A model generated the notes under the pieces. It made no database searches. It was given only the letters and a program-made list of their open reading frames with translations, and was not told the DNA's origin. A stretch of DNA of 64,000 nt from Acanthochromis polyacanthus (Eukaryota > Chordata > Actinopteri > Pomacentridae): contig NC_067125.1 of the NCBI RefSeq assembly GCF_021347895.1, positions 4,854,268 through 4,918,267 of the forward strand, in the 5' to 3' direction. The stretch's first letter is position 1. The number at the start of each line of letters is the position of its first letter. Below, one piece after another: positions 1 to 64,000 of this stretch. Both the position numbers and the translations under genes were made by a program.

Positions 1-52667
<52,667 letters not shown>

Positions 52668-54094
52668 CTGAGAAAGACAAAAACATTTAGATTTACCAAG
52701 AAAGTCATTGCTTTACATACTATAAGATACGAATTTAATTTTTTTCTCTATGAAGCATAATATTTCATTATCACGTGTGAAATCACTTGACAACCTCAGA
52801 ATCATTGCTATTTGTACATCCTACTTTTCTATTCCAGCCCTTTTTTAGTTGATTTATTTAAATTTTTGCTTCACTTACATTATGTTTCTTTTGTACATTT
52901 TCAGCACAACACTTTAACAAAACCAAATGGTCTTAAAGGAACTAAAACTATGACCTAACCAGGTTTTTACACATGTGTAATTGTATACACACCTGTACAT
53001 CGTTCTACAACAGTAAAAAGAGCTAATCGGGTTTGTTAAGCTCCGGTCACACATACACAAACTCTTGTAAATTATTCAGCCTCCGTTAACGAACCTTCAG
53101 TTTGATCTTTTGACTTTGTGACTCGTGGCAGCTGTGACACCTCGACCTCGTTAGACGTTTTGTTCGGGCTTCTCAGCTTCAGTTACAAAACAAGAGGCCC
53201 AGCTTTAAGCTAGAAAACCTCCCTCGCTATCACGTTTCATCTGTGAAGTTCTGCCACGCTTCAGGTGTTTAGTACACATCAGAGGTAATTCAGTGATGTA
53301 TTTTCATCAGCCTGCTTCTGCTCCGGGGAACAAGTTCTATATTTAGAAAGACGAGAGCCTCAACTTAATCAGCTGTTTTCTTCTGGACCTTGGATTAGAA
53401 AATGGGGGTAGCAGACATCTTTTATGACGGTTAAGCAGCAAATAAACACAGAGAGGAAGTAGTATTTGGAGAACTTCTGCAAGTCTTCCTTCAGTCTTTT
53501 GGAAAACGTGCATTCTTGCTGGGAAGACACTGTATGTCTGTGTAGATCCGAGAAGCTTCAGTAGAAACCAGCTGGACTTCTCTGGTATTGACTGTGTTGA
53601 TGTTGCGTGTCTATACCATCTCTAGCTAAAGCTGTCAGATAAATGAAACTTGAGCATTAAACTGTTTTCATTGTCTCTCTCCCTGACTGACCTTTGTTGA
53701 GCCTCCAGTGAAGGAAAAGGTCATAAAACCTGCCTAATAATAAAAACAGAAAGAATTACATCGCATATAAACAGGCAGTAAACGCGAACACATGAGATGT
53801 AGCCGCCTCTCTGCCCCACACACACACTCCATCAATATTTCAGCATCTAATTACCCCAGCAGAGGTCTGGGACAAAGGTTGTGTGCAGCCATGCCTCCAC
53901 ATATCAGATTTTATAGCTGCAGATTACGACACATTAGCAAAAAGAACGGAGCGGAAACTAAGCATCCTGCAACAGAGGCTCAAAATTTAGAAAGAAATGA
54001 TAAGTGGGAAAAGAAGGGAAGAAAACAGATGGTTACTGTTATTATTTGCTGTTTTTGTATTGTTTGTTCTCCATCTGCTATCTCCACTCTCACC

Positions 54095-54270
54095 CCAACC
54101 GGTTGAGGCAGATGTCCACCTTCCCTGAGCCTGGTTCTGTCTGAGGGATTTTTTGGGATCTTTCCTCGGCAACTCGTGATTGTTGGGTTCTCTGTTTAAA
54201 CTATATGTGAAGTGCTATGAGATGACATATGTTGTGAACTGCTGCTATGTAAATAAAATCACATTGAAAT
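54095..54270 (+). mobile_element. Diverged non-LTR retrotransposon tail
   Basis: CCGGTTGAGGCAGATGTCCA, GAGCCTGGTTCTGTCTGAGG, GAAGTGCTATGAGATGACAT and TGCTGCTATGTAAATAAAAT follow the same order as the 46.4-kb tail, so it is an older relative of that family. Confidence 0.7.
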
Positions 54271-56269
54271 AATGGAAAAATAAAACATAGCAGTTAGAGA
54301 TGACAGGAAGGATAAACTGAGGGGTGGAAGTCAGGAACATCTCTCTCAAGCTTTTAATTTTTATTCTTTGCACACCAGCCTGTCTGTTTTTCCGTGAACA
54401 TCTGGGTGCAAGACTACCAACACCTCCCACTAAAGGCTGTCTAAAGACAAATACATGTTATGCCTTAATAATTTATTACAGTTACAGCTTTTGGAGAAGT
54501 TATAGGCCCTTTTCCTCCTGAAATTGTTATTTTATTTTGAATTAACTCCTGCTTTAAGATATTTGTGTTCAGCTTTTATCAGTGCTAGTTTCTGCTTTTG
54601 CCGTTGTTTTTATTTGTGTCTACCAACTCTTCAGATAAATATCTGACTATCATTTAACTTAAAAGAGCCTGTCCCTTATTATTATATTATTATTCCTATA
54701 AGCTCAATTACATTTTGAGTGAAACATATTTGGTCGTAAATTACATTTATTTGCAACTTCTCAGAAATACTTCTCCAAACAACCTGTTTATTTTTTTGTG
54801 CTATTCATTGTACTTATTTTTGTCACAAATGACTTATGATTTCTTCACCAATCATAAATTAGATGAGGCGGGACTTGTTACCATGGCAACCCAGAAACTA
54901 GAGGAGAAAATTCAAACTTGTGGTGACCGAGTGGAAAGTTAACCCAGAACAAGATAATTCCTAAACCTAACCAAATGATTCTGGTGTCTAATCATAACCA
55001 AACACTGAGTTAAAGAGAATTTTATCACACCATTATTAATAGTGATAATAATAAAGTTAAGCAAAACTATAAAATATATTGAACCTCAGTCAACCGTCCA
55101 ACCTTTAACACAGACTTTGAGGCTTTTTGGATGAGGAAATGTTTCCTACTACATCCTAACATTGCCTTACTAGAAGAAAATATGCAGTTTTTTTCACCAA
55201 AACACACTAAAGAATGCAGTGTAGTTGTACAGCAGCATCATTTTTGAGGGACAAGCAAAAAACTGCAATGAGAGTGTTAAGAATGAACCAAGTTGTTGGT
55301 TAAACAGCTAAACAATGAGCTGAAATTCACAGTTAAGCTCCATGAAAAAGGAATCCACTGGACTTATTCCCACCACTTAATTAAATGCATGCCTTCAAGA
55401 TTTAAAGACATTAATTCACTGACTTACACAAGCCTTTTAAGATGCAAACGTTATCCTGATGAGTTGTGCTGCTTCAACTTAATACTTGTGGAATTCAAAC
55501 TAAATTTTTTTGCATTAGTTGATTTAAAACTAAATCTATGTTGCGATAACTTAATGAAATTGCCTTGGAAATTTCAGGATTTTGGACAATTTCAGAAAAT
55601 GTATTTGACTGCAGAGGGAAAGCAAAGTCCTGCCACTCACTGCAGCATTGTTAAATCCAAAGAGAGCTGCAAATCCAGGTGAGAATTCTCTTTTAGGAAG
55701 CTTTTATCGAGCTGCACACGTCATTAGTGCAGCAGATATTTGTATAAAGAATGTAATAAAGATGGAAGTTCAGATTTAGGCTCGTCTGAATGCAGCGTGG
55801 AAATTTAGAAAAGCTGCAGAGTTGATTGGAAACAGCAACAATGCTCCTCAACAAGCATCGCTTATCCGTGACGCTGAATCCAAATCCTGACGTGCTGCTG
55901 CCTTTAGGCCTCAGGGAGACGCACCAAACCCTCTAATGGACCCCGATGTGGATCCGAGAGGCGATCGATGGTGGGAAACTTTCTGGGGCAACCCAGATTT
56001 GACTGTCCAGAGTTTTTTTTTTTTTTTGCAATTTATGGAAAACAAAATGAAGTTAATGTGGATTAAGTTTTATGGAAAGTAATTTTTTTATGATTTACAT
56101 TTCAGGAGTTTGCGAGAGGATTTACCTCAATGTAAATAAGCACTCTGTTGAGCCCAGTTTATATATTAAAGTCTGAGGAGCAAAACTGTAGCTGTTGTCT
56201 ATAAAACCTTCTGAGTCCTGCAAAGTCTGACAACATGTCTAACGTGATGTAATTTAATATAATGTTGGT

Positions 56270-56640
56270 TGGACCTTTGGACAAATTTTAAAGATTTTCA
56301 GCTATTTTTGAGTCATTTTGAACAAACTCTAAGCCACTCTGGACAATTTGTGAGTCATTTTGGAAAATCTTTGAGTCTTTGTGGACAATTCTTTCCCCGT
56401 TCTGAATGAGGTTTGAGTCAGTTTGAACAACTTTTCAGATATTTGAGTCAGATTTGAATTAGTTAACCAGAATTTTCAGACATTTGGAACAATTGTCTGG
56501 TCATTTTGGACCATTTTTTCATCATCTTGGAAAAATATGCGGCATTTTAGACCAGTTTTTGTCATTTACAACAAATTTGAGTCATTTTTTTAAGACTTGG
56601 GAGTAATTTTTTTGTAATCTTGGACAATTTCTGCCTAAGC
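56270..56640. repeat. Degenerate tandem repeat of TTTGAGTCATTTTGGACAA
   Basis: Words such as TTTGAGTCATTTTGAACAA, TGTGAGTCATTTTGGAAAA and TTTGAGTCTTTGTGGACAA recur every 30-40 bp. The same word appears in reverse complement at 2,780-2,950. Confidence 0.65.
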
Positions 56641-58634
56641 TTCCAAGATATACTAGTGAAGCTGCATGATGGTTGATGTACGGTTAAACTGGTAAAAAGC
56701 TCATTTAAAATCCGCTCTGAGGTGCCAGTCATTTAATTGCATGACTTACTCCATAGATGTTCTCCTCAAAAGATGGTTTATCCAGTGATAAAGTAAATTC
56801 ACCAGTAACGAAATGACAGGAAGTGAGTTTTTTTTAGAGCTAAAGTAGTTTAGTCAGTTGGGGTTTATTTCACTTAAGCATGATAGGCAAGTTTGTTTAT
56901 CAAATGGTCAGAAAAAATATGAGAAAATGCAAATATTTCTATCAAATCATGGAGGACATACGCAGATCTTTGCTGTTATGCATAGTCTTCCCCAAAAGTC
57001 TTAATCTAAGCAGGAAAAATTCTGGTTTGTTTCCATTTGGTGTAACCTTCCTCTTAATCAGAGTAAAATGCAATCACATTTACTCACAAGCATCATAGAA
57101 ATGCGATGCCAAACTGTCCTCTGTTCTGATCAGTGAGCTTTACTTCAGGCTAAACTTTCCACATTCACTGATATTCAGGAGATTTCCTTTATTTCCTTCT
57201 CATGTGTGTTCAGCAGCTAATCTGTGAAACATTTACCCTGCCAGAGACCAAAACTGAACTGAAAGAAGAGCAAATGATGAACTTACATTGAAAACAACAA
57301 CTCAAGCTTCACTGATTCTTCGTGCCAGCTGGATGTTTAAACTGGCAGGTGTTTTGCTGAATCGCTCACACCTTCTTAAAGTGAGGGTATCGTATCAGGC
57401 GTGTTATCCTCGGCTCGATTCGCACAGCTGGCATAGTTCAGTTTAAATTACTTGCTGTTGTGAGTTCTGTGCCAAAATTTGCCCACGGCAGCACAGTGTT
57501 GAAATATCAGTGAATCAGCTGCACCCAGTTCAGAAAATACTTTAGCAACAAATCAAGATAAGAGCATAAAAGCTTTGTGAGCACTGAGGGAGGAACCGTG
57601 GATCGTCTATGGGAGGAACCGATAGTCACACAGTAGTTCAAGTTTTAATGATATGACAAATATTCTTTGTTGATAGGGATTTTTTAGTGCAAGTCATCTA
57701 AAAGTTCCTGTCTTTTCTCTGCTGAAAGAGTCACATATGATGGAGAAACCCCCACTATTCATTGAATTATAGACATTTTTACAGAAATGAGGTCAAAGTT
57801 TTATTTAAGTTTTGTTTTATTTTTGCTGATTTTTCCCACTTTTTATTTTTGCATTCTAATAAGATTTAGTCTTTTGCTGCAGAACAGAAACCTGCTGTAA
57901 ACCATTTGTTTGTAACACTAATAGATGGAATTAAATGTAATATATTATTGGAACATTTGGCAACACATCTGACAACTGATTTTTATTTAGTAAAATATGC
58001 AAAATTTGACATTTTCACTCTGAACCATTTTTAGAAACCAGTTTCTGTCGAATTAAGCCACCTAAGTCCCCAAATACACCGTTAAAAAATTACTTTTAAA
58101 CCATTTGTAACTTTAATTCCTAATTTCCTGCAGTTTCACAAATGTTCCTAAGTTATAGATCATGTCAAGGAAAAACAGAGAATCATTCCAATTTACTTAC
58201 TGACTGTAAAGAAACCACACAAAGGCTGCATTTTTACAGATAATGCCAGTAATTTGCTCTTTTATTGTGTTTACCTGTAAAATGATACTATTTTACTGTA
58301 TTTAAACCTCTTAGAAAGGCAGTTCTTCTACAGATATTTGCTGTTAATTTCACTGTTTTGCTTTTTTTTTACAGTTTAGAGCTGAAGTTATTGGATTATT
58401 CCATCACTTAATTGAGTAGCCTAACCAGAAAAAAAAACATAAAACACATTTTCATTATTAAAGAGCAACAATAAATATTAAACAAAACATTTGACTTTGA
58501 AGACTGCTGCAGGGGAACAAGCTGTTGTCCTCTACAACCGATGATCTACGAAGTCTTTCAACCAGCACAGTCACACCAAAACCAAACACTTCTTCAACAA
58601 TAAAACCCATCGTTTGTGATATTATTACAAACTC

Positions 58635-58770
58635 TCTATAGAATCCTCAGAACTGATGCTGGCATGAACTGCTGCTCTGTCGGTGTCACTTCTCCTGACA
58701 TCAGTAAACCTTTCTCACAACCTAAATCATCTGAGTCTCCAGTGTGTCCCTCACTCTACTTCCACATCAG
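58635..58770. repeat. Dispersed repeat copy in intergenic region
   Basis: GAATCCTCAGAACTGATGCT, GTCGGTGTCACTTCTCCTGA and GAGTCTCCAGTGTGTCCC match 37,140-37,230. This copy has an extra segment between the last two and no minisatellite. Confidence 0.6.
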
Positions 58771-59924
58771 TAATCTTAAAAACTGATCACTGCTCATAGA
58801 TGTTTGCACTATTTTGTCACAGTAACATGAACTTCATTTTCTGTAAGTTGTGTCTGTGTGGCATATTTCTTCACATTTTAAACTCCTCACAGTTTAAAAA
58901 CAAATAAAACAAAAGACGTCAGATGGACCAGGGTTCACTTTAAAAGCACACAGTCACACACAATGAGGGGATTACAGATAAAGCCAGCATGCCTCTTTTA
59001 GCTTAATGACTGTTTGTCCTCACCCTTCTGCGTGATCTGAACTTCTCTCTCCTGTTTCTGTCGTCCTTCGCTCCAGTCGTGGTGACGTCCAGTCTGCTGG
59101 ATGGAGGGATGAAGAAGTGGAAGAAGGAGTTTATCTTCAGTTAATCCCACAGAGTTGCATCTTCATTTTTATCCTCCCCAAACCTTTAACTCTTTTTAGT
59201 TATCTCCAGTGTCTTTAATCTCCCTTTTCCAGTCTCTGTAGAGTAAACTTTACTCTTGTCTTCACACTTCTCAAGCTAAATTTTCCTTCTTGTTCTCCTC
59301 CCTCCTATGAAGGTAGAAAGGAGTGAATGACTCCCCTCTCCTTCTCCTCCTCCCTCCTTCTTCCTCGCTGGTATTAACAGTGACACGGCAGGCTGCTCAT
59401 TCACTGCCACTGATCCCTGTAACAGAGAGAGAGTTAGTGGGGGGTGATGTGGTGCAATACAGAGGAGACTGCAATCAGATAACAAAGGCAGCCGACGGAG
59501 GAAAAGCCCAGGAGAAGCTGTTAGCAGGGCATCTCTAACAGAACATCTTTTATCACTTGTTTGTGTCATTTCCAACCAGAAGAAAAACATTGGTAGCATA
59601 AAAATCTACTATAAATTTGGGATGCATGTGATTGATAATGATGTGAGACAACACCTAAAATATGTTACTGGTATGTTGTGGAAATGGAATATATTAGTCA
59701 GACTCAAATGAGAGAAAATATGACGGCATTTTAAGAGGTTTTAATGCTCTAGTTTGAACAGAAATCTCCCTGATGGAGTGTAAACACTGGTTGTAGTGGT
59801 TGCTGAAGATCTGGGTCAGTGGAGAACAGTTTTAAAGATTGACAGCAGCAAAACAACTGGTTCACAGACAGTCTGTGGCAAAAATCTAGTTGGATTAACA
59901 AAGGAAAGGTTTAAATGTTATATC

Positions 59925-60000
59925 TAAAATCAAATCAAATCAAATTAAAGCAACTTAATTGTCATTTAGCTGTACGTACAGCTGTATTACAGGCAAAAAG
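59925..60000 (-). repeat. LINE-like 3' tail on the minus strand
   Basis: AAATCAAATCAAATCAAATT followed by AAAGCAACTTAATTGTCATT reads in reverse as a tail ending in TTTGATTTGATTTGAT, a usual non-LTR terminus in fish. Confidence 0.55.
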
Positions 60001-60904
60001 AGAGGGCGGTTGAAATTGAAATTGTTCTGTTTATTGTGTCCATAGTGGCAGCCTGTGTCTCCTTGATAACACGCAAATCTTAAAAATCTTGAAATAAATT
60101 AAAAGAAAAGAGAGCAGTTACATAAAAGTTCTTACTTAAACTTAAGGAGCCTTATTTATAAAACTCTCTTCAGTGTTTACAGCGGTTCATAAATGTCAGG
60201 TCAATGAAAATATTACATCTATAGAACTAAATTTATGCTCTTTCAAGGCAAACTTTGTGGATAATATTACTGGTAAGAATCTTTCTTGAAATGTGTCTGC
60301 ATATATTATGAAAACTGATCAGTCTAAACCTAAATAAAGAGAGTTTTCTGATTCTGTAGATGTCTTAGTGTGTGTTACAGCCGTAAAACTGACTGACAGT
60401 CGTGAAACGAGGCTGTTTTGTGTCTTTGAATCTTTTAAAAGCCGGTGATGACTGAAAATTACTCTAAAAAATGCTTTAATTGTAGCTACAGGCTTATATT
60501 TTTCCCCAAACACTTTGAAATAGTTACTAATGCCTTTATTTCCACATGGTTAGACTATTTTAAATCTGTACATGTGGCTGCAGGTCACAGAATACCAGTA
60601 TTGTCCTCCCTCACTGGGAATAATGAATCAAGTTGATTTCACTGGCTTGATTTGATGTCTTAGTTGAAGTCATTTTCTGGACTAAACATCTTTATGGTCT
60701 TTGGTGCCCTCCAGTGGTCAGAATAGTGAACTGCAACACAATTTTAAAATAAAGTTCGAGCAGCCACAGATGAAAAAACAGCATCAGTCAAGAAGTTATT
60801 GTGTTTATTGGAACTTTGTATGTTTGAGGTAAGATCACACCCCCAGCAGGTGTAGTCGAGGTAGCACTAAAACAAACTTCTTCAGTGGCAGTGATGATGT
60901 AAAA

Positions 60905-61850
60905 AACATTAACGGGATTTGCCAAGCGGTAAATTACAATTTTTACAACTCCAAAACTGATAGTCCAGCTCAGTTAGTTTATTTTTTTGGTTCAATAGAG
61001 CTCTTTAATCATTTATTTTTTTACCCTGACATATTTTATGCTTTATTCTATTTCTGTTTCTCCTTTTAATCCCGTTTTTTTATATAATTTTGTTCTATCT
61101 TGAAACTTTTTTAAAATTTTATTTTAATAGGCCTGACTATATTATTATTTTATTTTTCAAGAGGTTTTTATTATTTATTTATTATTATTTCATTTTCTTA
61201 ACTGGGGATTGTTATCGTGTTTTATTTGTTAAAAGATCTTAATTATATTTTTCTTTCCTTGAATCTTTTCTTCCTTTTCTTTCTTTCCTTTTTCTTACAT
61301 ATTTGTTTTATTTGTATGTCATCTGTACGCCGCCATCACCAAAATTTGCCAAGTGGTAAATTATAATTTTTTATAACTCTATGACTAGTAGATCAGCTCA
61401 GATAGTTTTTAAAAATCCATATATTTAATTTTATTTATATAAATTTTTGTTTCATTTCATTTCCACTGAGCTCTTTTATTTTCTTTATTTTCTTTCATCC
61501 CACATATTTATTTTTTATTTTACCCCAAATCCAACATTTTATTTTATTTAATTCTACCCAAAGTATTTTTTCTTATTAATTTTTATTTTAATAGACCATT
61601 CAATATAATTGTTTCATTTTTCATTAATTATTTACTATTTTATTTTATTACCTGGGGATTTTTATTTTGTTTAATTTTCTACTGGGATATTTTTGACAAG
61701 GAAAATATTTCAGATTTAATTTTTTTAAATCTTGAATATATTTGTTTTTCCCCTTGAAATTTTTCTTCGTATTTTTTAATTATTATTTATTTTTCAGTGG
61801 GATTTAATTTTTCTTTTCTTTTTCTTTAGCCTGTATGCCGCCATTGACAG
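60905..61850. repeat. AT-rich tandem duplication upstream of flot2
   Basis: GATTTGCCAAGCGGTAAATT (60,918 on) recurs as AATTTGCCAAGTGGTAAATT (61,341 on), each followed by CCAGCTCAGTTAG / TCAGCTCAGATAG and a long T-rich stretch. The end GTACGCCGCCATCACC (61,325) recurs as GTATGCCGCCATTGAC (61,834), just before the flot2 promoter. Confidence 0.7.
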
Positions 61851-62028
61851 CAATGACGTCAGTGCGTCGTCGCTGGGCGGGGCGGGGCGTGTTGTTGTAT
61901 CCTGGATGTGAAGGCTCTTTAATCAGTCAGTCTTGGATTAAACCTCGGATAACGCCATAATCTCCGCAAAGGATCCCTTCCCGCCGGCTGCTAGTGTTCG
62001 TTTTGTCCGTTAGCTATCTTCTATCGAC
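61850..62028 (+). promoter_or_regulatory. flot2: flot2 promoter and 5'UTR
   Basis: A GC-rich island in an AT-rich setting. It has a perfect CRE palindrome TGACGTCA at 61,854-61,861 and adjoining GC boxes (GGGCGGGGCGGGGC) at 61,875-61,889, no TATA box, then about 140 bp to the ATG. The layout suits a broadly expressed TATA-less promoter. The exact transcription start is not visible. Confidence 0.6.
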
Positions 62029-62077
62029 ATGGGAAACTGTCTAACTGTGGGGCCGAACGAAGCGTTGGTGGTCTCCG
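62029..62077 (+). CDS. flot2: Flotillin-2 exon 1 (MGNCLTVGPNEALVVS)
   Basis: Flotillin-2 (reggie-1) is a cytoplasm-facing, lipid-anchored scaffold of membrane microdomains that pairs with flotillin-1. This exon encodes MGNCLTVGPNEALVVSG up to a GTAGGTG donor. Gly2 is the expected N-myristoylation site and Cys4 a palmitoylation site. Flotillin-1 starts differently (it lacks MGNC), so this is flotillin-2. The ATG has G at -3 and G at +4. Whether it is the fish a or b copy cannot be told from this fragment. Confidence 0.93.
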
Positions 62078-63868
62078 GTAGGTGTTCCCCTTCACACCGC
62101 GCTAACGGAGCCCGCTAGCTGTCATGGTGACAACAGAGGAGCTCACTATGCTAACCAGCTGATGTCAGGTGCAAACTGTTCGACCAAACCACGCTAATGT
62201 CGCCCTTGTGAACAGAAAGATAGTTAACTACCGTCTGATAACCAGATCGCTAGTGCATAAGGCAACCAAATCAACCCTAATATCGGAAATCACAGCAGTT
62301 TATAACCTGCAGTACTAGCATCTTTAGCTAACTAACCTTTGATTTGGTTGTTTTGGTCGAAACTCTTTTGTTCATCACTACAGAACTGATGCCACAGATA
62401 CTTAAATAAGTCCTGTTTAATGAGCACTGCTGGTTATTAACGAGCACAGGAGGCCAACGGTGTTCCACTGAGAGGGGGCGTGTTACTGGTCCTCCATCAC
62501 AACATGGCTGTAAATAATAATAATAATAGCAGTATAGAGGTCAGGAAAAGGAGCAGCAGAAAGTTCAAAGTTAGTGGAAATATATTAATTTACAATATAG
62601 GAACATCACACTTTCTGAATCCAGGCACTGGATTTGGATGAAGAAATAATAATTGAATATTGTCGTTATAGATACAGCATGAAAAGCAATGAATGGAGAG
62701 ACGGATTAAATATTGTTTATTTAAATCTATGCAGACAAGACAGTATTAATAACAGCATCTTTGAGTGGTGTGTGGTAAATTTAGCACAAATATTCATGAA
62801 TAATATGAATGTGAGAGGTCAGTGAGCAACTTAGAGATGCTGCCAGACAACAACCTGAGCCACACTGACTAGGGCTGAACAATTTATTGAAATATTACTG
62901 ACGTTTCAAGTGCAATATCCGAACCACAGGACCTGCACTTATTTTGTGAAGGCCAAATGTCACAACACATGCTTATATATGTACCACTGTGTTGCGACGA
63001 AGATACTCTGACCTTCAAATCATGTCCTCCAAATAGATGGGAACCTATTGCATCATTTTTAATGTATTTTTTAACTAGAAAAGAGTTGTAAAAACTGTCT
63101 TTCCTACTGCAATTGTGAGCCATATAGCAATCGTATTATCTTCACAATATTCACAATATGATTTTTTGCAAATCCTCCAGCTCTAACAGACTACATCAAC
63201 ACCAAATGCATATTTCAAAGACACTAGTTCCTCACTTTTGCTGCATAATGTGCGCACATTGGGGCTCTTATTTCCCTTGTAGTCTTTTTAATCTGTTCGT
63301 TCTTCATTTTACATACTATCAAACATGCTACACCTAAAAATATGTATTAATAAATAGACCAATTAGTGCGGATAAGAGTTTTTTTTCTCAATTTAATTTG
63401 AAATAAGTTTTAGATCCCGGAGAAACTGAAATAATTCAACATGTCACAAGTAAAAACCATCTGAAGAGGTAAATGTTTCTGTCCCGGTTTAGTAACCTCA
63501 CAGCCCCTCAGGTTTAATACCCCAAATGGTATCTACCACTCTGTAAATCATCATGCTGTTCTGTGCAATAATTCTCAGTTTATGTCTGCTTTGTTTACAC
63601 ATGAAATGTGCTCTGTGGTTTTATTGACTCGACCTGCTCTCGAACCAGCAGATCTGTTGAACTAAACCTTGCAGTGAACAAAGTAAAGTAAATATTGAAT
63701 GAATCAGAGGGCTGCTCAGTGTTCAGTTAAGGATTGAGTTTGTGTTTCATCCATTCAGCATGTCTGGGCTCCTTTCCTGCAGTTTGATCCCAATCATGTC
63801 TGTATTCAAAGCTTTAATTCCCTGGATTCCTGAAGCCTTGTCCTAATGGAGCTGTTGTTCTCCCTCAG
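62078..63868 (+). other. flot2 intron 1
   Basis: 1.8-kb AT-rich intron. Apart from a MITE-like insertion at 62,872-63,188 nothing recognisable was seen. Confidence 0.7.
62872..63188. mobile_element. MITE-like repeat in flot2 intron 1
   Basis: Begins TAGGGCTGAACAATTTATTG and ends CCTCCAGCTCTAACA, giving short imperfect inverted ends (AGGGCTG / CAGCTCT). The interior resembles a teleost dispersed repeat ending in alternating CAATATTCACAATATG. No clear target duplication, so class (hAT-like) is tentative. Confidence 0.45.
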
Positions 63869-63950
63869 GTGGCTGCTGTGGCTCTGACATAAAGACCTAC
63901 ATCGTGGGAGGCTGGTCCTGGGCTTGGTGGCTCATCTCAGACGCCCAAAG
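63869..63950 (+). CDS. flot2: Flotillin-2 exon 2 (gene continues beyond the window)
   Basis: Follows a CTCCCTCAG acceptor, completes the glycine codon opened by exon 1 and encodes GCCGSDIKTYIVGGWSWAWW then LISDAQ(R), ending at GTGACA in phase 2. It matches the start of the flotillin SPFH/PHB domain with the tryptophan-rich membrane-associated patch GWxWAWW. The remainder lies past 64,000. Confidence 0.93.
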
Positions 63951-64000
63951 GTGACAGCACCGTAGAAACAGTGACACCCATTTGTGTTGCCTCGAAATGG

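Larger units (their letters stand above)
52668..61849. other. Intergenic region between myo7aa and flot2
   Basis: About 9 kb of AT-rich DNA between two divergent genes, likely holding the undetected myo7aa 5'UTR exon and promoter. It contains a SINE/LINE-type tail (about 54,095-54,270), a degenerate GAGTCATTTTGGACAA repeat (56,270-56,640), a second copy of a dispersed repeat (58,635-58,770), a minus-strand LINE-like tail (59,925-60,000) and an AT-rich tandem duplication upstream of flot2. No convincing protein-coding exon was found. Confidence 0.6.

Noticed and set aside
55293..55682. Plus-strand open frame of 129 codons
   Set aside because: No recognisable domain, AT-rich codon use like the surrounding DNA, no plausible splice structure or promoter.
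59276..59599. Minus-strand open frame of 107 codons in a CT-rich area
   Set aside because: Composition follows a pyrimidine-rich stretch; no family match. It could be near the myo7aa 5'UTR but nothing shows it.

Overview
The window reads as nuclear DNA of a teleost fish. It holds a vertebrate-type multi-exon gene with GT-AG introns, flanked and invaded by repeat families typical of ray-finned fishes: Tc1/mariner, hAT and piggyBac miniature elements, LINE tails, long microsatellites and minisatellites. No bacterial, phage or organellar genes are present.

Positions 1 to about 52,670 are one large minus-strand gene, an unconventional myosin VIIa (myo7a; closest by recollection to the fish myo7aa copy). 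I rebuilt 37 exons by joining reading phases across splice sites. They run from the start-codon exon (MVILQQ, 52,600-52,667) down to the exon cut near the window edge (11-135). They cover residues 1 to about 1,685 of a protein normally near 2,200: motor with P-loop, switch I and switch II; five IQ motifs; charged single-alpha-helix region; MyTH4; FERM; SH3; and the start of the second MyTH4. The second MyTH4 and FERM lie outside the window. All phases close except at exon 19 (19,850-19,941), which is 92 nt where 93 are expected. One base is missing near 19,896, which shifts the frame and gives a stop in exon 21. This is either an assembly error or a real lesion.

Two further minus-strand coding-like exons lie inside the 13.4-kb intron 2 (51,913-51,990 and 41,709-41,813). 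Each has its own ATG and a phase-0 donor that would splice in frame to exon 3. They are candidate alternative N-termini and are the most interesting coding novelty here.

The introns hold long arrays: a 1.7-kb GA-rich tract abutting the exon 22 acceptor (polypyrimidine on the sense strand), a 1.1-kb GAAA/GGAA tract, a 29-30-bp minisatellite of about 57 copies whose unit encodes the Tc1 transposase motif KHGGGSIM in reverse, and a 23-26-bp minisatellite of about 65 copies. They also carry two hAT-like elements with a BED-finger remnant, a Tc1-type MITE, an 84-bp piggyBac-type MITE, a hAT MITE with a perfect 8-bp target duplication, a solo LTR with a 4-bp target duplication, and a decayed LINE reverse transcriptase.

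Positions 52,668 to about 61,850 are gene-poor flank. On the plus strand a GC-box promoter with a perfect CRE precedes the first two coding exons of flotillin-2 (flot2), divergent from myo7a. The two genes have no evident functional link beyond adjacency: myosin VIIa is an actin motor of sensory hair bundles and photoreceptor/RPE cells, and flotillin-2 is a lipid-anchored membrane microdomain scaffold.
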